In this document: positions 59,666 to 64,000 of the stretch, piece by piece
Position numbering within the stretch: position 1 is the stretch's first letter
Layout of the letters: each line of letters starts with the position of its first letter
DNA from: Pogonophryne albipinna
Taxonomy: Eukaryota > Chordata > Actinopteri > Perciformes > Artedidraconidae
Length of the DNA: 64,000 nt
Assembly: GCA_028583405.1 (NCBI GenBank)
Contig: CM053256.1
Span: 19,579,534-19,643,533 of the forward strand
Direction of reading: 5' to 3'
Notes under the pieces: model-generated
The model's database searches: none
What the model was told of the DNA's origin: nothing
What the model saw: only the letters and a program-made list of their open reading frames with translations
Made by a program: the position numbers and the translations under genes

Positions 59666-61376
59666 TTATTCAGCCTTATATGTCAGCCATGGCTGTTGCT
59701 GCTGCTGCTGGCGGAGGCTGCTGCTGCTGGCGGAGGCTGCTGCTGCTGGAGGAGGGTGCTGCTGCTGGAGGAGGGTGCTGCTGCTGGAGGAGGGTGCTGC
59801 TGCTGGAGGAGGGTGCTGCTGAATGAGGGTGCTGCTGCTGAAGGAGGCTGGTGCTGGACCGGGAATGGAGATGCCAAGTACATCGATGGCAACGAGTAAG
59901 GTGTTTGGCAGTGGCCTAGATGTTATGACCTTCTGTGCAGAGGTCTGTTGGGTCTTCTTTGCCTTCTTACTCTGACTCTTGCTGCCAAGATACCCTTTAT
60001 GTTTATCCTTCCTCTCAGCCCTGATGCACTTTGATGCAATCCTTAACCTCAGCCTGATGTATGTTGAGAGGATTTTTTTCTTCAGGTCATGGCATGAGGG
60101 AAGGTTGCTGTCCAGCAACATGGCTTCTTGTTCCAGCTGTGACACTGCATTTGAGGACTCCATGAGGGAATCGCTCGTCCTCACACGGAACAGCTGCTCC
60201 ACGTTCTGAACAAGGGTGAAAACCTCATCAGATGGACGGTAATCTGGCTCTAATTTGGTTTGTGTTGAAGATTTTTTTTTTTTTAATGCCGAATTAATCC
60301 TTTTCTGATTTACCGGAGCCCTCTCTGCTCTCTTTCTTAGTAATCTCTTCCTTCTCAGTTGCCTCATTAGATCCTTCATGTGAGCCCGGTCACAACTGGC
60401 CCTTGGCAGTCTGGTCCCTGGAGCACCTGACTCTGGCAAACTGGCCTCTTCATAGCTGACCCCTGACTGACTGGCTCCTGGCACACTGATCTCTGGTAAG
60501 GTGGCCTCTTGATTGTCGGCCCCTGACATACTGGCCCCTGGCAGTCTGCTGACATCTGTCTCACTCTCTCTGTCTGTTATGTCCCTTTCATTCCCTTGGA
60601 ACTCCACCTCAATATCTCCCTGAATCTCTGTAACAATAACAAGGCAATCTTGCTGTTATATGTGTATGCTGCCTTTACATGTGCACCTATTGTCATTTAA
60701 GTGTACACTACACTCCTATAGTGACATGCATCTAAGTTCGTCTATTGGCAATGTTAAAGTATGAAGACATCTGTAGATTATCTACATGTGGTATATGAGT
60801 CTTCAGAGAATCCCTGAACCCTGGTAGTTTTGAAGCTGTATAATCTGAAGGTTGCATTAGGAGTGTAGTCTATCCTTGAATTATATAACATGGGAAACAT
60901 TGTTAGCTTCATATATCATATCAATGTTTGATGTGCCATAATAGGTGTGGTCATCATTCCTGACATTAACAGCTGGAGGCATACTCCTTGACGTGGATTT
61001 CCTGTTGGAACAGCATCTGGCCTCAACCTCAAATTTCCTCCTGATTTGTTGCCAATATATTGGTTGTCTTCAAAGTGTACCTGTAGGTAGGTAGGTTTGA
61101 TCAGTTTCCACTGCACACTTCAAATGTCATTGAAGAGTCATAATTCTCTACACTTGGAAATATGATGCCCTTTAAAATGTTAACAAGTCATGTCACCTCT
61201 GTGAACATTACTTACATGACGTGTTTTCTGCTGTTGTTGTCCTCTGTCAGACACAGGTTTTGTCTGTTGACCATTGCCATCCATCTCTTCCTTCGCTCTA
61301 CGTCCTTAGGGAAGACATACATCCGGAACCCCTTCTCGGATCGATTAGAGCATCCAAATGCTGCACATCCAACCAT
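59666..61376 (-). CDS. THAP-domain protein gene inside the 4.3-kb element
   Basis: Exon A (61376-61216) starts at an ATG in a good context and encodes MVGCAAFGCSNRSEKGFRMY, then VFPKDVERRKRWMAMV, the C..C and W of a THAP zinc finger, then donor gtaagt. Exon B (61080-60993) gives VHFEDNQYIG, then LRLRPDAVPT, the HF and AVPT end of the same finger. Exon C (60627-59666) is 319 residues: a Pro/Ser/Gly leader, a basic stretch (RQLRRKRLLRKRAER), a helical part with LPSCHDLKKKILSTYIRLRL, and a low-complexity tail of Ser/Pro/Gln made by a minisatellite. B to C phases agree; A to B is off by two bases and the third zinc Cys is not visible, so a micro-exon is missed or the copy is decayed. THAP domains bind DNA and recur in P and Kolobok transposases; the function here is unknown. 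Confidence 0.6.
59693..59850 (+). repeat. Coding minisatellite (GCTGCTGCTGGAGGAGG-type, ~18 bp)
   Basis: About eight units of gtgctgctgctggaggag and variants. It encodes the Ser/Pro/Gln-rich C-terminal tail of the THAP protein on the - strand and is likely length-variable. Confidence 0.85.
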
Positions 61377-63060
61377 GGTATGACAACTGATCTATTAAAA
61401 TGCAATATAAACGAAAGTGCCATAATATTTGTTGTGCAAACATTTTAACATGAATATTGCTATGTCCTCTGTTCAGTCTGCTCCCAACTGTATTCTCTCC
61501 CCTTATTCACCACTGTTCCTATTCTTGCTCTGCTTTTTAGGGCCCAGGAAACGGATGAAGAGGATGTCCCTTCAGTCAGGCTCCTGGATGCCCTAGAGTT
61601 CTGTATTGCTTTTTTGTAAATAGTTGCTTACCCTAACCCTTTTTTGTAAATAGTATTGCTTTTTTATAAATAGTTGATTGTTTGTAAATATTTGTAAAAT
61701 GCCCCCCCCCTCCCCCCACAATTGTTGTTCACACAATTATGCTTCTGTTTTTCACTTTTTGGTGTCCATTGTTCAGCCACTGTATTGGTAAGCAACAATT
61801 TGTTTTGGCCAAAATGTGTTATTCACACTCCTGACTCCAGTTTGATGTGCTGCATTCTCCTCTGAGTGGTCCTGATTTCAGGCAGAGGTCATGGCTTGGA
61901 AGGTTTTATATCCTGTAGTGTCTCAACAGAACCTAATATGAATTGCTTTTTTCAGTTTCTCTTTTTTTTTTTATTGTCTCGTCGCTGGATCACCTCCCCC
62001 TGGCAAAGTGGCCTCGTCATTGACAAACCTGTTTTTGTTGCTCTGTTGAACCATGGTTCAACAGGAGCTTCTGTAAATAGTTTGAATATTTATCATAGTA
62101 ATCATTTTCAGTCTCCCACTCTGTCTCAATTTAATTTATCGTTTCTTTGCCCCACCATATATTTTGTTGTCCAAGGGCACTAATTTGGTCTGTGTTGAAG
62201 ATTGTTTTACACTTTAGATTAATCAAATTGAGTTTTTTGGCTGAATTAATCTTTTTCTGTTTAACCCTAACCCTCTTTGTTCTCCTTCTCATTCATTTTA
62301 CTTTGTTTTGTTCTAACACACATCACTTTTTCCATACACTGTTCTTAATACTTGTTCACACATTTGTTCGTCCCTTTTACTTTGTTCTTCCTGTTGTTCT
62401 TGTTCAAACACATATCAATTGTTCATCCACTGTTGTGGTAAAATGATATTCATAGTCTTAACATGATCATGCTACCCATGCTAACATGAACACAAGCGTT
62501 TCCCTCCAAAAATGTAAAACGTATCTAAGTAATAGGCTACCAAGCTTTCCGTTGTCACCCTGCCTCTCCAAATGCAAAACTGTCAATAAAAAGTATGCAA
62601 TAATGCTATTACAGCTGAAAAAGTACTTGGGTGTGTGTTTTTTTAATATATATTTACCATTCAATAACGCAATCGCTGCTGTCTGTCTGTCCCATAGAAG
62701 AACATGACAGCGCAGCGCAACTATACTACGGACGTGACTGCCCTGGCAGTGACAGCAACATAGCCTGCTTGTGCTACCACACTTTCCCCTCAAAATATCG
62801 TTAAATAACGAAACTTGTAAATAGTGCCAATCCATACAAAGTGTAACCACATCATGTAAATATGAAAGCAATCTTTAAAAAATAACAGCGTTGGTTTAAT
62901 CTATGACTATTTTGAGCATGTTTGTGCTGTTTTTGCCATAGAGAAGCATTGCCACGGAAGTGCGTTTGGAACTATCCCGGCATACATAAACCACGTGACC
63001 GGCTGGCGGTGACATCAAAGAGTGTCGTAACTCTTATCTCTCTAGGGCTCTGTACCTACC

Positions 63061-63589
63061 CATATTGCTCAGCTACCGTTCAAGCTTGGTGATTGGATGT
63101 TTTAGCCGCACGTTGGGATATGGTGTTTATGCGATATGAAATCCGAAAACATTTAAAAAAAAAAAAAATAATAATTTATTCCGAGTGCTCTTGCTTTTCT
63201 CTTTGGAAGTCATCACATACCGGCATTGTAATACACGGTTCGGCTGCATTAAATATTACACATCTGCCGTAGTTCTCTATTTATAGAGCCCTGATTAGAA
63301 GACCTTTGGACGAACTGGAAGAACTGCCACCGAAACTGAATACGTGACGTGGATCATAAATATATCCAACCCAGTCTCACAAAAAAACGTGTAATAACTA
63401 CGTTGGTCCACAACGTAGGACGTAGTATTTCTACAAAAATGCCTCTGAAATTGTAAGATCCCTACGTTTTTTTTCACCATTCATTCCAATGGCTGGCGTC
63501 TATGTCACGTGATCTTCAAATTTCTCCCTGCAGAAAAAAGAAACATGGCCGAACTTCATTTTATTCTCGGTGTAAAATGCCTATTTTAA
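63061..63589. other. Non-coding; repeat-like with ccagtctcac..aacgtg motif
   Basis: No gene. aacccagtctcacaaaaaaa at 63370 onward looks like part of a dispersed fish element that runs into copy B at 63590. Confidence 0.4.
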
Positions 63590-63965
63590 AGTTAGTTTGG
63601 CCATTAAAAAGCGTTTTGATGTCATTTGATGCGAGAAATATGAGTTGTTATATCAGATTATGTGTGCAGTGGATGTACATGATCTTTAGTTTGCTAGTTA
63701 TTACGAAGATTACTTCAGGAAATTGTGTCGATACAATGTTTTCATTGTCACCAAGGTGGTTGCTAGGGATGCTGCTATCGATATTATTTCTGTTATGTTG
63801 TAATCTTTATTGCTACCCCCTTCCCCGTCAATGTATAGTGTTGGTCCACACAGCGCAAACGTATTAGTTTAACAAAATCGCATCTAAAATTGTGGCATAG
63901 ATACGTTATTTTCCCCTGTGCAATTCTCCATTTACTCAACAATAACACATAATTATCCTTGTGTT
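63590..63965 (+). repeat. Dispersed repeat, copy B
   Basis: Homologous to 58290-58640 in the same orientation (tagtttggccattaaaa, gcagtggatgt, attacgaagatta, ccccgtcaat). It may continue past the window edge. Confidence 0.6.
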
Positions 63966-64000
63966 TATTTATTTGTTTGATTAATAAACACACATTGGAG

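Larger units (their letters stand above)
58750..63052. mobile_element. 4.3-kb hAT-like element with 8-bp TSD TACCTACC, carrying a THAP gene
   Basis: It starts cagagccctagagatactaa and continues gagttacgacactc; it ends gagtgtcgtaactcttatct and ctctagggctctg, inverted over ~33 bp with two or three differences. TACCTACC flanks it exactly at 58742-58749 and 63053-63060. CAG.G ends and an 8-bp duplication fit hAT (P elements also make 8-bp duplications). No hAT catalytic core was found; the interior holds a THAP-domain gene on the - strand (59666-61376) and non-coding DNA with ttttgtaaatag repeats near 61610-61700. Confidence 0.85.

Noticed and set aside
62467..62871. 134-codon - strand frame near the right end of the 4.3-kb element
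   Set aside because: No motif and no plausible splicing into the THAP gene; might be 5' untranslated sequence.

Overview
The window looks like teleost fish genomic DNA, probably from a percomorph. The evidence is long (TG)n/(CA)n tracts, a fish-type L2 LINE ending in a CAATCAAT repeat, a tRNA-derived SINE, a Tc1/mariner transposon with a recognisable DD34E transposase, many hAT elements with 8-bp target duplications, and TTAA-flanked elements. No RNA gene, CRISPR array or bacterial feature is seen. No complete conserved host gene is evident. Every recognisable protein is part of, or possibly part of, a transposable element or a lineage-expanded fish family. Most long open frames are chance frames or microsatellite translations.

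Layout. 1-3619 is the right part of a TTAA-type DNA transposon that runs off the left edge. It carries two convergent spliced genes: a transposase-like gene (+) and a P2X7-intracellular-domain gene (-). It sits in an older piggyBac-like repeat (3620-3810). 4120-6022 is a hAT element with a TTF-type zinc finger relic. 7362-8239 holds the end of a gene resembling fish SAMD3-like proteins. 8535-11866 is a four-level nest: piggyBac-like, then another TTAA element, then hAT, then hAT, with all target duplications readable. 12.0-15.5 kb holds a MITE, a foldback element, a spliced non-coding repeat and a SINE. 15.5-34 kb is mostly unique non-coding DNA broken by microsatellites, two MITEs and one arm of a local duplication. 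35.46-38.76 kb is a 5'-truncated L2 LINE (-), with a 3'-end-only copy at 39.2 kb. 41190-42752 and 46046-46856 are hAT elements. 51803-55284 is a Tc1 element split by a hAT; it lies in the second arm of the duplication, which also received a Harbinger-like MITE (55681-56418). 58750-63052 is a 4.3-kb element with an 8-bp target duplication that contains a multi-exon THAP-domain gene (-).

How the parts relate. The P2X7-domain gene and the transposase-like gene lie inside one TTAA boundary, and a 352-bp MITE at 18.3 kb shares that element's end, so the three belong to one transposon family. The THAP gene is likewise inside transposon boundaries. The two arms of the local duplication (17.7-19.4 and 51.7-58.1 kb) act as empty-site controls that date the Tc1 and Harbinger-like insertions as later than the duplication. 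All calls come from reading the sequence; family names rest on remembered family motifs, not on a search.
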